DNA from: Oryzomicrobium sp.
Lineage (GTDB): Bacteria; Pseudomonadota; Gammaproteobacteria; Burkholderiales; Rhodocyclaceae
DNA: 53,625 bases
Assembly: GCF_021287045.1 (NCBI RefSeq)
Contig: NZ_JAJTBG010000019.1
Location: 1-53,625, forward strand
Direction: 5' to 3'
Shown: in pieces, positions 29,203 to 40,306 of the stretch
How the letters are laid out: every line of letters starts with the position of its first letter
How positions within the stretch are numbered: the first letter of the stretch is position 1
Position numbers and translations under genes: made by a program
Notes under the pieces: model-generated
Databases searched by the model: none
What the model was told of the DNA's origin: nothing
The model's input: only the letters and a program-made list of their open reading frames with translations

Positions 29203-30654
29203 ATGACGACAACCGCTCCCGGCTCCACCCGAGCCAGCATCCGCACCCTGCTCATGCTGCCGGTGCGCGAAGCCCGGCTGCGCCCGCCCCTGACCGTTCC
29301 CGCCAGCCATACGCTGCGCCAGGGGGCGCGGCTGATGGACCAGCAGGGCGTGGCCTTCGTGCTGGTTGCGGCCGAGGACGGCGGCGCCCTGGGCATCGCC
29401 ACCGGCACCGACCTGCGCCGGGCGGTACTGGCCGGCGACCGTGCACCGGAGACGCCCCTGGCCGAGGTGGCCACCTTCCCGGCCATGGCCGTGGATGGCG
29501 AACGCTCCCTGCTCGACGCCCTGCTGCTCTTCAACCGCCACGGGTTCGAACGGTTGCTGGTGGAAGAGGGCGGTCAGCCCCTGGGGGTGCTCGAAGCCGG
29601 CGAGATCCTGCGCCACCTGGCCAGCCATGCCGATGCCGTCGGCTTGCAGATCGAAGCGGCAGCCCACGTCCGCGATCTGGCCCCGGCCCACGCCAGCCTG
29701 CTGCGGCTGATCGCCGCCCTGGCCGCCGAGCAGGTGCGGGTGGACCACATCGCCCGGGAGGCGAGCCAGCTCACCGGCCAGGTCTTCGCCCGGGTCTTCG
29801 ACTTACTCGCTCCGCCGGAACTGGCGCGGCAGGTGTGCTTCGTCGCCCTGGGTAGCGAAGGGCGCGGCGAGCAGATATTGCCCACCGACCAGGACAACGC
29901 CTTCATCCTGCGCGATGCGTCCTGCCGGGACGAAGCCCTGGCCCTGGGCCGGACCGTCAGCGCCGCATTGCTGGAGCTGGGCTATCCGGAGTGCCCGGGC
30001 GACATCATGGTGCGCAACCCGGAGTGGGTGATGACCGTCGAAGAGCTGCGCCACAAGGTTCACGACTGGGTGGCGGCGCCGTCCGAGGCCAACCTGCTTA
30101 ACCTGGCGATCCTGCTCGACGGCCATGCCCTGGCCGGGGATGCCTCGCTCCTCGACGCAGCCCGGACCCTGATGTTCGACCTGTGCGCCGGCAACGCCAC
30201 CTTCATGGCCCGCTTCGCCCAGGGAGCGGTGCGCTTTCCCAGTGCCCTGGGCTGGTTCAACCGCCTGGTGGGCGCCCGGGAGGGCGAGCACAAGGGCCGC
30301 ATCGACCTGAAGAAGGGCGGGGTCTTTCCCCTGGTGCATGGCCTGCGCGCCCTGGCCCTGGAAGAGCGCATCCCGGTCACCGGCAGCCTGGAGCGCCTAG
30401 CCGTGCTGCGCGACCGCCGGGTACTGTCCGCCGCCTTCGCCGCCGAACTGGAGGAGGCTTTCCTGGTGCTGACCCGGTTACGCCTGGAGGCTGGCCTGGC
30501 CACCGCCGAGGCCGGGGGCGACGACCGCAATCATTTGGATCCCCAGGCCCTCAACCGGCTGGAGGCCGACCTGCTCACCGCCACCTTCCAGAGCGTTGAA
30601 AACTTCAAATCGTGGCTGCGCCAGCACTACCGCATGGACGTGCTGGGGCTGTGA
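29203..30654 (+). CDS. CBS-domain protein with DUF294 nucleotidyltransferase-like domain
   Basis: The 483-residue protein has two N-terminal CBS motifs (about residues 25-150), then a nucleotidyltransferase-like domain with GSEGRGEQILPTDQDNAFI at 217-235 (Asp229 and Asp231 as likely metal ligands), and a helical substrate-binding domain to the C-terminus. CBS domains usually sense adenine nucleotides. In many proteobacteria this family lies beside actP and a DnaQ-like exonuclease; the exonuclease is absent here. The biochemical role is not established. Confidence 0.88.
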   Translation: MTTTAPGSTRASIRTLLMLPVREARLRPPLTVPASHTLRQGARLMDQQGVAFVLVAAEDGGALGIATGTDLRRAVLAGDRAPETPLAEVATFPAMAVDGERSLLDALLLFNRHGFERLLVEEGGQPLGVLEAGEILRHLASHADAVGLQIEAAAHVRDLAPAHASLLRLIAALAAEQVRVDHIAREASQLTGQVFARVFDLLAPPELARQVCFVALGSEGRGEQILPTDQDNAFILRDASCRDEALALGRTVSAALLELGYPECPGDIMVRNPEWVMTVEELRHKVHDWVAAPSEANLLNLAILLDGHALAGDASLLDAARTLMFDLCAGNATFMARFAQGAVRFPSALGWFNRLVGAREGEHKGRIDLKKGGVFPLVHGLRALALEERIPVTGSLERLAVLRDRRVLSAAFAAELEEAFLVLTRLRLEAGLATAEAGGDDRNHLDPQALNRLEADLLTATFQSVENFKSWLRQHYRMDVLGL

Positions 30655-30730
30655 CGGAACCCGGCCGGGGCGGCGGCGTGGTACCGCTCCAGCCGGTCCC
30701 AGGCCTGGGCAACGGGTGCGCGGAAACTCT

Positions 30731-30759
30731 TTGACAGTCGCGTGACCCTTGCCTATAAT
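30731..30759 (+). promoter_or_regulatory. Consensus promoter of tRNA-Phe
   Basis: TTGACA (30731-30736), a 17-bp spacer and TATAAT (30754-30759) form a perfect sigma70 consensus ending 15 bp before the tRNA. Confidence 0.92.
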
Positions 30760-30774
30760 GCGGCCTTCTTTGAC

Positions 30775-30850
30775 GGCCAGGTAGCTCAGTTGGTAGAGCA
30801 GCGGATTGAAAATCCGCGTGTCGGCGGTTCGATTCCGTCCCTGGCCACCA
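30775..30850 (+). tRNA. tRNA-Phe (anticodon GAA)
   Basis: A 76-nt cloverleaf: acceptor GGCCAGG with CCTGGCC (30840-30846), D-arm GCTCAGTTGGTAGAGC, anticodon stem GCGGA/TCCGC with GAA at 30808-30810, T-arm GGCGGTTCGATTCCGTC, and encoded ACCA (30847-30850). Confidence 0.97.
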
Positions 30851-30863
30851 CAAGATTCGATGC

Positions 30864-30894
30864 AAAAAAGCCAGTCCTCGCGACTGGCTTTTTT
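30864..30894 (+). terminator. Terminator of tRNA-Phe
   Basis: GCCAGTC (30870-30876) pairs with GACTGGC (30882-30888). It is flanked by A6 and T6, which extend the stem and give the T-run in both directions. Confidence 0.92.
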
Positions 30895-30930
30895 GCGTTT
30901 ACTCTTTTCGTTTCTCCTGTTGCGTCCTGC

Positions 30931-30964
30931 GGCACGGCCACCGTATCGCTGCGGTAGCCGTGCC
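30931..30964 (-). terminator. Hairpin downstream of katG
   Basis: GGCACGGC (30931-30938) pairs with GCCGTGCC (30957-30964), with additional inner pairing, 10 nt after the katG stop on the minus strand. No adjacent T-run is present, but the tRNA-Phe terminator 40 bp further on could finish the job for both strands. Confidence 0.5.
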
Positions 30965-30974
30965 ACAGGGCTGG

Positions 30975-33284
<2,310 letters not shown>

Positions 33285-33324
33285 TCAGGTTAGCAGAAGA
33301 AGGCGGCATGTTCCCCGCATGCGG

Positions 33325-33372
33325 ATTGATGAGCTTGATTGATAAAAGTAATTGAGTTGTTAAGTTTGATTG
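33325..33372 (-). promoter_or_regulatory. AT-rich repeats upstream of katG
   Basis: ATTGA(T/G) occurs at 33325, 33338 and 33351 with a strict 13-bp period, and a related GATTG at 33368-33372, inside an AT-rich island in otherwise GC-rich DNA. It lies about 175-220 bp upstream of the katG start. It could be an activator (for example OxyR) or UP-type region; no exact OxyR motif was recognised. The rest of the 33150-33458 gap shows nothing else. Confidence 0.35.
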
Positions 33373-33458
33373 CAGCTTGTTGTCGCGATTGCGTGTGGGC
33401 GGGTTTGTCGCCACTGTTTACGAGGAGTCTCGCCGCACCCCGGAAGGCCCGTGCCTGC

Positions 33459-33487
33459 TTGCGGCGCCGGGGCCGCTGGGGTAGTAT
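33459..33487 (+). promoter_or_regulatory. Candidate promoter of a small RNA
   Basis: TTGCGG (33459-33464), 17 bp, TAGTAT (33482-33487). A start near 33494 leads after about 80 nt into a strong intrinsic terminator with no open frame between. Confidence 0.5.
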
Positions 33488-33493
33488 GCGCGC

Positions 33494-33577
33494 CTCGCAT
33501 TGGTGAGCCGAGGTACGCGATAGCGCTTCTGGCCTCCGACGGGCTCCAGCCAGCCCAGCTTCCGCTGGGCTTTTTGT
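33494..33577 (+). ncRNA. Candidate small RNA between katG and tRNA-Thr
   Basis: The interval starts with CCTCG/CGAGG pairing (33493-33497 with 33509-33513) and ends in an 8-bp stem AGCCCAGC/GCTGGGCT (33552-33559 with 33564-33571, loop TTCC) followed by T5. A promoter precedes it and no protein-coding frame fits. No known RNA family was recognised. It could also be the end of an unannotated transcript. Confidence 0.45.
33552..33575 (+). terminator. Intrinsic terminator with no annotated gene upstream
   Basis: An 8-bp perfect stem with a TTCC loop followed by TTTTT. It is the main evidence for the small transcript proposed at 33494-33577. Confidence 0.85.
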
Positions 33578-33639
33578 TGCAAGCCCTTAGCGACGTGAAG
33601 GCTCGAACCGGCGACATCCGGATCGGGCGCGCCGCGGTC

Positions 33640-33714
33640 GCCCATGTAGCTCAGTGGCAGAGCACTCCCTTGGTAAGGGAGAGGTCGGCAGTTCAATCCT
33701 GCCCATGGGCACCA
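33640..33714 (+). tRNA. tRNA-Thr (anticodon GGT)
   Basis: A 75-nt cloverleaf: acceptor GCCCATG with CATGGGC (33704-33710), D-arm GCTCAGTGGCAGAGC, anticodon stem CTCCC/GGGAG with GGT at 33672-33674, T-arm with GTTCAATC, and encoded ACCA (33711-33714). No convincing own promoter is seen within 60 bp. Confidence 0.96.
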
Positions 33715-33734
33715 TCGACACTTTCGGACACCTG

Positions 33735-33769
33735 AAACGCCGACCGGCCACGGTCGGCGTTTTGCTTTT
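33735..33769 (+). terminator. Terminator of tRNA-Thr
   Basis: AAACGCCGACCG (33735-33746) pairs with CGGTCGGCGTTT (33751-33762) around GCCA, followed by TGCTTTT. Confidence 0.9.
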
Positions 33770-33880
33770 GTGGGCCGAAAAGGCGGTGGCGGTGGCGGTG
33801 CCGCTACCGGCGGCCGTGCGGGGCTGCTAGCATTCCCGGGTCACTGCCTCCGGGCAGCATGTTTCCACCAAGGACTCCCC

Positions 33881-34534
33881 ATGGACATCGCACGAATTTC
33901 CCAAGCCCGCTACACCACCAAGGCCTTCGATCCCGTCAAGACGATTCCCCAGGACAAGATTGAGCAGTTGCGCACCCTGCTGCGCAACAGCCCTTCGTCG
34001 GTCAATTCCCAGCCCTGGCACTTCGTCATCGCCAGCACGCCGGAAGGCAAGGCGCGCATCGCCAAGGGTACCCAGGGCGGTTTTGCCTACAATGGCCCGA
34101 AAGTGCTCAACGCGTCCCACGTGGTGGTGCTGTGCGGGCGCAAGGCCCTGGACGACGCCCACCTGAGCGCGGTGTTGGCCCAGGAGCAGCGCGACGGCCG
34201 CTTCGCCACGCCCGACGCCATGGCCACCCAGGACAAGAGCCGGCGCTTCTACGTCAACCTGCACCAAACCGAGCTGAAGGACGAAGCGACCTGGGTCGAG
34301 CGCCAGGTTTATCTGGCCTTGGGCACCCTGCTCCTGGGAGCTGGAGCCCTGGAGATCGACGCCTGCCCAATGGAAGGCTTCGACGCCGCGATCCTGGACG
34401 CCGAACTCGGCCTGGCAGAGCAGGGCCTGACCAGCCTGGTGCTGGTGGCCCTGGGCTACCGGGGCGAGGGCGACTTCAATGCCAAGCTGCCCAAGTCGCG
34501 CCTGCCCGAGTCGACTCTGTTCACCAGCCTCTGA
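33881..34534 (+). CDS. nfsB: NfsB-type oxygen-insensitive NAD(P)H nitroreductase
   Basis: The 217 residues equal the length of E. coli NfsB and follow it closely (TKAFDPVKTI; NSQPWHFVIASTPEGKARIA; EGFDAAILDAELGL; KLPKSRLPESTLF). This FMN enzyme reduces nitroaromatics and quinones by two electrons. The frame is open from 33770, but ATG 33881 gives the family start MDIARISQARYTTK. It is monocistronic, with a terminator right after. Confidence 0.93.
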   Translation: MDIARISQARYTTKAFDPVKTIPQDKIEQLRTLLRNSPSSVNSQPWHFVIASTPEGKARIAKGTQGGFAYNGPKVLNASHVVVLCGRKALDDAHLSAVLAQEQRDGRFATPDAMATQDKSRRFYVNLHQTELKDEATWVERQVYLALGTLLLGAGALEIDACPMEGFDAAILDAELGLAEQGLTSLVLVALGYRGEGDFNAKLPKSRLPESTLFTSL

Positions 34535-34556
34535 TTGCCGGGACGCCATAAACGAC

Positions 34557-34592
34557 AACGCCCGCCGGTTTCCGGCGGGCGTTTGCATTTTG
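34557..34592 (+). terminator. Terminator of nfsB
   Basis: AACGCCCGCCGG (34557-34568) pairs with CCGGCGGGCGTT (34572-34583) around TTT, then TGCATTTT. It may also stop infA2 transcripts from the other strand. Confidence 0.9.
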
Positions 34593-34622
34593 CGGGGGGC
34601 TGTGCCGCCCCGTCTTCCCGAA

Positions 34623-34862
34623 TCAGGAGTGGCTCGGGGGTTCGCCTTTGTGGCGGAAACTGATGCGGGCTTTGGTCAGGTCGTAGGGCGACATTTCCAG
34701 GGTGACCCGGTCGCCTTCCAGGATGCGGATGCGGTGCTTGCGCATCTTGCCCGAGACGTAGGCGATCACTTCGACGCCGTTTTCCAGATTGACGCGAAAG
34801 CGGGTGTCCGGCAGCACTTCGGCGACGACGCCCTGCATTTCGATGAGTTCTTCCTTGGCCAT
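34623..34862 (-). CDS. infA: Translation initiation factor IF-1, second copy
   Basis: This 79-residue S1-fold protein ([35 protein letters not shown]) is clearly IF-1 but differs at many positions from the 72-residue copy at 10898 and carries a 7-residue C-terminal extension. It lies 106 bp downstream of cspA on the same strand. This pairing recurs in betaproteobacteria and suggests use in cold or stress translation. Functional difference from copy 1 is inference. Confidence 0.93.
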   Translation of the reverse strand: MAKEELIEMQGVVAEVLPDTRFRVNLENGVEVIAYVSGKMRKHRIRILEGDRVTLEMSPYDLTKARISFRHKGEPPSHS

Positions 34863-34916
34863 GGTCTAGCTTCCTGCGTCTCCGGCCGGCCCGGAGGAGA
34901 AATAGTGACGTATATA

Positions 34917-34944
34917 AAAAAAGCCCGGCGAACCGGGCTTTTTT
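34917..34944 (-). terminator. Terminator between cspA and infA2
   Basis: AAGCCCGG (34921-34928) pairs with CCGGGCTT (34933-34940) around CGAA, with A-runs and T-runs on both sides, so it works on the minus strand after cspA. Some read-through into infA2 remains possible. Confidence 0.9.
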
Positions 34945-34968
34945 CGTGCAACCAGGTGTTTAGCCTGA

Positions 34969-35175
34969 TTACTCGATCGGGCGAATGTTGGTCGCCTGCA
35001 GGCCCTTCGGGCCGGTGGTCACGTCGAAGGTGACCTTTTGGTTCTCGGTCAGGGTCTTGAAGCCCTGGGATTGGATCGCGGAGAAGTGGGCGAAGAGATC
35101 CTCACCGCCGTTGTCGGGGGAGATGAAACCAAAGCCTTTAGCGTCGTTGAACCACTTGACGGTACCAGTTGCCAT
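34969..35175 (-). CDS. cspA: Cold-shock protein (CspA family)
   Basis: The 68-residue OB-fold protein has RNP1 (KGFGFISPD) and RNP2 (DLFAHFSAI) and starts [17 protein letters not shown]. It binds single-stranded RNA and melts structures at low temperature. It has its own promoter with a leader of about 140 nt, as in classical cspA genes, and its own terminator. Confidence 0.96.
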   Translation of the reverse strand: MATGTVKWFNDAKGFGFISPDNGGEDLFAHFSAIQSQGFKTLTENQKVTFDVTTGPKGLQATNIRPIE

Positions 35176-35322
35176 GATGAATAGCTTCCTTGAAGAAGAA
35201 ATGAAGAGGGGAGGATTCCCCGGAACACGAGATCAAGGAGAACTGCCGGCTAACTGGAGTCGCAGAAATAGGTACTGCAAAACTAGGTGCTGCCGTTGCT
35301 ACTTGTAAATCCCGAACTTGCG

Positions 35323-35351
35323 AGTATGGCGTCTTGCCGGAGGATTGGCAA
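35323..35351 (-). promoter_or_regulatory. cspA promoter with long leader
   Basis: On the minus strand: TTGCCA (35351-35346), 17-bp spacer, CATACT (35328-35323). The predicted start near 35316 leaves about 140 nt of untranslated leader before the cspA ATG, like thermosensing cspA leaders. Confidence 0.65.
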
Positions 35352-35384
35352 ACATTATTTTTCGCGGGGTGCTTTTGGGCACCT

Positions 35385-35490
35385 GGCCCGGCGGGGCTGA
35401 GCCACCCGTCGACCGGAGGGCGTGGGCTCGGCGACGGCCGCCGGGCCGAAGCGGCGGAGGCCCCACCGGGGCGCCCCGGATAGGGTGGGG
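35385..35490. repeat. Two large GC-rich palindromes between cspA and kdpF
   Basis: A 10-bp perfect stem GGCCCGGCGG/CCGCCGGGCC (35385-35394 with 35438-35447) encloses further imperfect pairing. It is followed by CCCCACC/GGTGGGG (35461-35467 with 35484-35490) around a GGGGCGCCCC core. No gene is present. The position, between divergent promoters, suggests an inserted REP-like element or an insulator. Confidence 0.55.
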
Positions 35491-35502
35491 AGCAAAGTCG
35501 TC

Positions 35503-35519
35503 TTTACGTTGTCTTTATA
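35503..35519 (+). promoter_or_regulatory. Candidate KdpE operator
   Basis: TTTACG-N5-TTTATA (35503-35508, 35514-35519), also readable as the direct repeat GTCTTTA-N4-GTCTTTA. This follows the known KdpE target layout of two TTTA(T/C)A half sites 5 bp apart. It lies about 140 bp before kdpF. The promoter itself was not identified with confidence (a weak -10 may lie near 35560). Confidence 0.6.
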
Positions 35520-35655
35520 TCGCATCCGGGTCTATTAACAGCATTTTTTCCCGGCCGTCATTAGGTTGTAGACCGTATTGAAAGCTTGGGGGCGCCTTGG
35601 TTCTCCGGGGGTTCCCGCTGCGCTTTTCAACCCGTTTGCAAGCATCGAGGTGCGT

Positions 35656-35748
35656 ATGAACGCTTTATATCTGACGGTCGGCCTGGTGGCGCTCGGCTTG
35701 GCCGTGTACCTGCTGATCGCGCTGTTCCGTGCGGAGGACTTCTCATGA
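35656..35748 (+). CDS. kdpF: Potassium-transporting ATPase small subunit KdpF
   Basis: The 30-residue single-helix peptide ([20 protein letters not shown] and a short tail) fits KdpF, which stabilises the KdpABC complex in the membrane. CGAGGTG precedes the ATG. Its stop overlaps the kdpA start (ATGA at 35745-35748). Confidence 0.9.
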   Translation: MNALYLTVGLVALGLAVYLLIALFRAEDFS

Positions 35749-37535
35749 ACGGCCTTTCCCCGTCCGTGCTGGCCGCCGGGCAGCTGATCGTCTATCTGGT
35801 CCTGCTGCTGGCGCTGGCCTGGCCCCTGGGCGGCTACATCGCCCGGGTCTTCGACGGCCGCATCCGCTTCGGGGCCGCCCTGGAGGCCCGCATATACCGC
35901 CTGTGTGGCATTGATCCGGCCCAGGAGATGGGCTGGAAGCGCTATGCCCTGGCGGTGTTGTTGTTCAACGCCCTGGGCTTTGCCGCCGTGTTCGCCCTGC
36001 AACTGCTGCAAGGGGCACTGCCCTTCAACCCGGAGGGGTTCGGCGCCATGACCTGGGATTCGGCCCTCAACACCGCCGTCTCCTTCGTCACCAATACCAA
36101 CTGGCAGGGCTACAGCGGCGAAAGCACGATGAGCTACCTGACCCAGATGCTCGCCCTGGCGGTGCAGAACTTCTTTTCCGCCGCCACCGGCCTGGCGGTG
36201 GTGATGGCCCTGATCCGCGGCCTGGCCCGGCACTCGGCCCAGACCATCGGCAATTTTTGGGTGGACCTGGGGCGCGGCACGGCTTATGTGCTGCTGCCGG
36301 TGTCCTTCGTCGTCGCCCTGCTGCTGGCCGGCGGCGGCGTGATCCAGAACCTGGACGGCTACAAGACGGTGCCCTTGGCGGAGCCGGTCACCTTCAGCCA
36401 GCCCAAGGTCGATGCGGCCGGCCAGCCGGTGCTCGGCGCCGACGGCAAGCCGGCGATGGAAGAGGCCACCACCCGGGAGCAGCGCCTGCCCATGGGGCCG
36501 GTGGCCTCCCAGGAAGCGATCAAGATGGCGGGCACCAACGGCGGCGGCTTCTTCAACGCCAACTCGGCCCACCCCTACGAGAACCCGACGCCCTTCACCA
36601 ATCTGGTGGAGATGCTGGCCATCTTCCTCATTCCGGCAGCCCTGTGCTTTTCCTTCGGCCAGATGGTGGGCGACCGGCGCCAGGGCTGGACGGTGCTGGC
36701 CACCATGACCCTGCTGTTCGTCATCGCCGTGGTCGCCGTCACCGCCGCCGAGAGCCAGACCCCGGGCTACCTGACGGCCCAGGGCGCCACCGCCGTGGGC
36801 AATCTGGAAGGCAAGGAGGTGCGCTTCGGCATCAACGCCACCAGCCTGTTCGTCGCCATCACCACCGGCGCCTCCTGCGGCGCGGTCAACGCCATGCACG
36901 ATTCCCTCACCCCCCTGGGCGGCCTGGTGCCGATGCTGCTGATGCAGCTCGGCGAGGTGGTCTTCGGTGGGGTCGGCACCGGCCTCTACAGCATGCTGGT
37001 GTTCGCCATCCTGGCGGTTTTCCTGGCAGGGCTGATGGTGGGGCGCACCCCGGAATACCTGGGCAAGAAGATCGAATCCTGGGAGATGAAGATGATCTCC
37101 GTGGCCATCCTGATCACCCCCTTCCTGGTGCTGGCCGGCACCGCGGCGGCGGTGATGACCGAGGCCGGCCGGGCCGGCATCCTCAACCCGGGCGCCCACG
37201 GCTTCTCCGAGGTGCTCTACGCCCTGGTCTCGGCGGCCAACAACAACGGCAGCGCCTTCGCCGGCCTGTCCGCCAACACCCCCTTCTGGAACCTGCTCAC
37301 CGCCGTCGCCATGGCCTTCGGCCGCTTCGGCGTGATCCTGCCGGTGCTGGCGGTGGCCGGCTCCCTGGCGGCCAAGAAGCGCATCCGCGAAGGGGCTGGC
37401 ACCCTGCCCACCCACGGCACCCTGTTCGTGGTCCTGCTGGGGGCCACGGTACTGATCGTCGGCGCCCTGACCTACCTGCCGTCCCTGGCCCTGGGGCCGA
37501 TCGTCGAACACCTGATCCTGTTCCCGGCGCACTGA
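35745..37535 (+). CDS. kdpA: Potassium-transporting ATPase subunit KdpA
   Basis: The 596-residue, roughly ten-helix subunit is the K+-selective channel-like part; the filter region includes [19 protein letters not shown]. The frame is open from 35586, but ATG 35745 overlaps kdpF and gives the family start. It belongs to the inducible high-affinity K+ pump. Confidence 0.97.
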   Translation: MNGLSPSVLAAGQLIVYLVLLLALAWPLGGYIARVFDGRIRFGAALEARIYRLCGIDPAQEMGWKRYALAVLLFNALGFAAVFALQLLQGALPFNPEGFGAMTWDSALNTAVSFVTNTNWQGYSGESTMSYLTQMLALAVQNFFSAATGLAVVMALIRGLARHSAQTIGNFWVDLGRGTAYVLLPVSFVVALLLAGGGVIQNLDGYKTVPLAEPVTFSQPKVDAAGQPVLGADGKPAMEEATTREQRLPMGPVASQEAIKMAGTNGGGFFNANSAHPYENPTPFTNLVEMLAIFLIPAALCFSFGQMVGDRRQGWTVLATMTLLFVIAVVAVTAAESQTPGYLTAQGATAVGNLEGKEVRFGINATSLFVAITTGASCGAVNAMHDSLTPLGGLVPMLLMQLGEVVFGGVGTGLYSMLVFAILAVFLAGLMVGRTPEYLGKKIESWEMKMISVAILITPFLVLAGTAAAVMTEAGRAGILNPGAHGFSEVLYALVSAANNNGSAFAGLSANTPFWNLLTAVAMAFGRFGVILPVLAVAGSLAAKKRIREGAGTLPTHGTLFVVLLGATVLIVGALTYLPSLALGPIVEHLILFPAH

Positions 37536-37566
37536 GCCCCTCGGCGCGCCTTCCGGGAGAACCCAC

Positions 37567-39654
37567 ATGAAACATTCCGCTCCGCTGCCCCTGTTCGACC
37601 GCGCCCTGCTCGGCCCGGCGATCAAGGGCGCCTTCGCCAAGCTGTCGCCCCGGGTGCAGATGAAAAACCCGGTGATGTTCGTGGTCTACGTCGGCAGCAT
37701 CCTCACTTCCCTGCTGTTTGCCCAGGCCGTCACCGGCGAGGGTGAGGCCCCGGCCGGCTTCATCCTGGCCGTGTCCCTGTGGCTGTGGTTCACCGTGCTC
37801 TTCGCCAACTTCGCCGAGAGCCTGGCCGAAGGCCGCAGCCAGGCCCAGGCTGCCGCCCTGAAGGGCCTCAAGAAGACCACCTGGGCGAAGAAGCTGCAAA
37901 AGCCCCAGTTCGGCGCCGCCACCTACACCGTGCCCGCCGAAGACCTGCGCCGCGGCGACGTGGTGCTGGTCACCGCCGGCGAATTCGTGCCCGCCGACGG
38001 CGAGGTGATCGAGGGTGTGGCCTCGGTGGACGAGTCGGCCATCACCGGTGAATCGGCCCCGGTGATCCGGGAATCCGGCGGCGACTTTTCCGCCGTCACC
38101 GGCGGCACCCGGGTGCTGTCCGACTGGTTGGTGGTGCGCGTCACCACCAATCCGGGCGAAGCCTTCCTCGACCGCATGATCGCCATGGTCGAAGGCGCCA
38201 AGCGGCAGAAGACCCCCAACGAGATCGCCCTGACCATCCTGCTGGTGGCCCTGACCCTGGTCTTCCTGCTGGCGGTGGCCACCCTGCTGCCCTTCTCCCT
38301 GTTCTCGGTGGCGGCCGCCGGCCTGGGCTCGCCAGTGACGGTGACCGTGCTGGTGGCCCTGCTGGTCTGCCTGATCCCCACCACCATCGGCGGCCTGCTC
38401 TCGGCCGTGGGGGTGGCCGGCATGAGCCGCATGATGCAGGCCAACGTGATCGCCACCTCGGGCCGGGCGGTGGAAGCTGCCGGCGACGTGGACGTGCTGC
38501 TGCTCGATAAGACCGGCACCATCACCCTGGGCAACCGCCAGGCCTCGGCCTTCGTGCCCGCCGAGGGCGTCACCGAGCGGGAGTTGGCGGATGTGGCGCA
38601 ACTGGCCTCCCTGGCCGACGAGACGCCGGAAGGGCGTTCCATCGTGGTGCTGGCCAAGGAGCGCTTCAACCTGCGCGAGCGGGACCTGCACGCCCTGGAA
38701 GCGAGCTTCGTCCCCTTCACCGCCCAGACCCGCATGAGTGGCGTCAACCTGGGCAACCTAGAAAAGCCCCGCCAACTGCGCAAGGGCGCGGCGGACGCCA
38801 TCCGCCGCCACGTCGAATCCCAGGGCGCCGCTTTCCCCGCTGGGGTGCAGCGCCAGGTGGACGAGGTGGCCCGCAGCGGTGGCACGCCCCTGGTGGTGAG
38901 CGACGACGTCAAGGTACTGGGGGTGGTCGCCCTCAAGGACATCGTCAAGGGCGGCATCAAGGAGCGCTTCGCCGAACTGCGCCGCATGGGCATCAAGACG
39001 GTGATGATCACCGGCGACAACCGGCTCACCGCCGCCGCCATCGCCGCCGAGGCCGGGGTGGACGACTTCCTCGCCGAAGCCACGCCCGAAGCCAAGCTGG
39101 CCCTGATCCGCCAGACCCAGGGCGAGGGCCGCCTGGTGGCCATGACCGGCGACGGCACCAACGACGCCCCGGCCCTGGCCCAGGCGGACGTGGCGGTGGC
39201 CATGAACACCGGCACCCAGGCCGCCAAGGAAGCCGGCAACATGGTGGACCTGGACTCCAATCCGACCAAGCTGATCGAGATCGTCGAGATCGGCAAGCAG
39301 ATGCTGATGACCCGGGGGGCGCTCACCACCTTCTCGGTGGCCAACGACGTGGCCAAGTACTTCGCCATCATCCCGGCGGCCTTCGCCACCACCTATCCCC
39401 AACTGGCCACCCTCGACGTGATGCGCCTCAACAGCCCCACCTCGGCCATCCTCTCGGCGGTCATCTTCAACGCCCTGGTCATCGTCGCCCTGATCCCCCT
39501 GGCCTTGAAGGGTGTCCACTACCGCGCCCTGGGGGCGGCGGCGCTGCTCAAGCGCAACCTGCTCATCTACGGCGTCGGCGGCCTGATCGTGCCCTTCATC
39601 GGCATCAAGCTGATCGACCTGCTGCTCGGCCCCATCCTCAACCTGTTCGCCTAA
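37567..39654 (+). CDS. kdpB: Potassium-transporting P-type ATPase KdpB
   Basis: The 695-residue P-type ATPase has the phosphorylation motif [11 protein letters not shown] (Asp314), the actuator loop with [10 protein letters not shown], and the hinge [20 protein letters not shown]. It hydrolyses ATP to drive K+ through KdpA. CGGGAG lies upstream of ATG 37567. Confidence 0.98.
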   Translation: MKHSAPLPLFDRALLGPAIKGAFAKLSPRVQMKNPVMFVVYVGSILTSLLFAQAVTGEGEAPAGFILAVSLWLWFTVLFANFAESLAEGRSQAQAAALKGLKKTTWAKKLQKPQFGAATYTVPAEDLRRGDVVLVTAGEFVPADGEVIEGVASVDESAITGESAPVIRESGGDFSAVTGGTRVLSDWLVVRVTTNPGEAFLDRMIAMVEGAKRQKTPNEIALTILLVALTLVFLLAVATLLPFSLFSVAAAGLGSPVTVTVLVALLVCLIPTTIGGLLSAVGVAGMSRMMQANVIATSGRAVEAAGDVDVLLLDKTGTITLGNRQASAFVPAEGVTERELADVAQLASLADETPEGRSIVVLAKERFNLRERDLHALEASFVPFTAQTRMSGVNLGNLEKPRQLRKGAADAIRRHVESQGAAFPAGVQRQVDEVARSGGTPLVVSDDVKVLGVVALKDIVKGGIKERFAELRRMGIKTVMITGDNRLTAAAIAAEAGVDDFLAEATPEAKLALIRQTQGEGRLVAMTGDGTNDAPALAQADVAVAMNTGTQAAKEAGNMVDLDSNPTKLIEIVEIGKQMLMTRGALTTFSVANDVAKYFAIIPAAFATTYPQLATLDVMRLNSPTSAILSAVIFNALVIVALIPLALKGVHYRALGAAALLKRNLLIYGVGGLIVPFIGIKLIDLLLGPILNLFA

Positions 39655-39667
39655 TCCGGAGTCGGCC

Positions 39668-40306
39668 ATGAATTCGCCCACACTCACCCCGGCCGCCGGC
39701 GCGGCCCAGACCTCCGCCCCCCGGGAAACCGCCGGCCTATGGCGGCCCGCCCTGTCCCTCTTCGTGCTGCTCTCGGCCCTAACCGGCCTGGCCTATCCCC
39801 TGGCGGTCACCGGCATCGCCGCGGTGGCCTTCCCCTACCAGGCCCACGGCAGCCTGATCGCAGCCAAGGACGGCAAGGCTGTGGGTTCGGCCCTGATCGG
39901 CCAGCCCTTCTCCTCGCCCCGCTACTTCTGGGGCCGGCCCTCGGCCACCGCGCCCCAGCCGGACAACGCCCTGGCCTCCGGCGGCAGCAACCTGGGGCCC
40001 ACCAACCCGGCCCAGGTCGAGGCCGTGGCCGCCCGGGTGGCGGCGCTCAAGGCCGCTGATCCGGGCAACAACGCCCCCATTCCCCAAGACCTGGTGACCG
40101 CTTCGGGCAGCGGCCTGGACCCGCACATCTCGCCGGAGGCGGCCCTCTACCAGGCCGCCCGGGTGGCCCGGGTCCGGGGTCTCGGTCAGAGCGAGGTGGA
40201 GGCCCTGATCGAGCGCCATACCGAAGGGCGCACCTGGGGGCTGCTCGGCGAGCCCCGGGTGAACGTGCTCCAGCTCAACCTGGCCCTCGACGCCCTGCAC
40301 CGCTGA
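39668..40306 (+). CDS. kdpC: Potassium-transporting ATPase subunit KdpC
   Basis: The 212-residue protein has one N-terminal membrane helix (about 25-50) and a periplasmic domain with [20 protein letters not shown] and [20 protein letters not shown], typical of KdpC. It completes the pump. The 136-bp gap to kdpD is very GC-rich with repeated TGGCC motifs and no clear promoter. Confidence 0.96.
   Translation: MNSPTLTPAAGAAQTSAPRETAGLWRPALSLFVLLSALTGLAYPLAVTGIAAVAFPYQAHGSLIAAKDGKAVGSALIGQPFSSPRYFWGRPSATAPQPDNALASGGSNLGPTNPAQVEAVAARVAALKAADPGNNAPIPQDLVTASGSGLDPHISPEAALYQAARVARVRGLGQSEVEALIERHTEGRTWGLLGEPRVNVLQLNLALDALHR

Noticed and set aside
33597-33612. T-arm-like sequence (GGCTCGAACC) before tRNA-Thr, a possible tRNA remnant or attachment site
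   Set aside because: Only about 10 bases match, there is no acceptor or anticodon arm, and no integrase or direct repeat is nearby.
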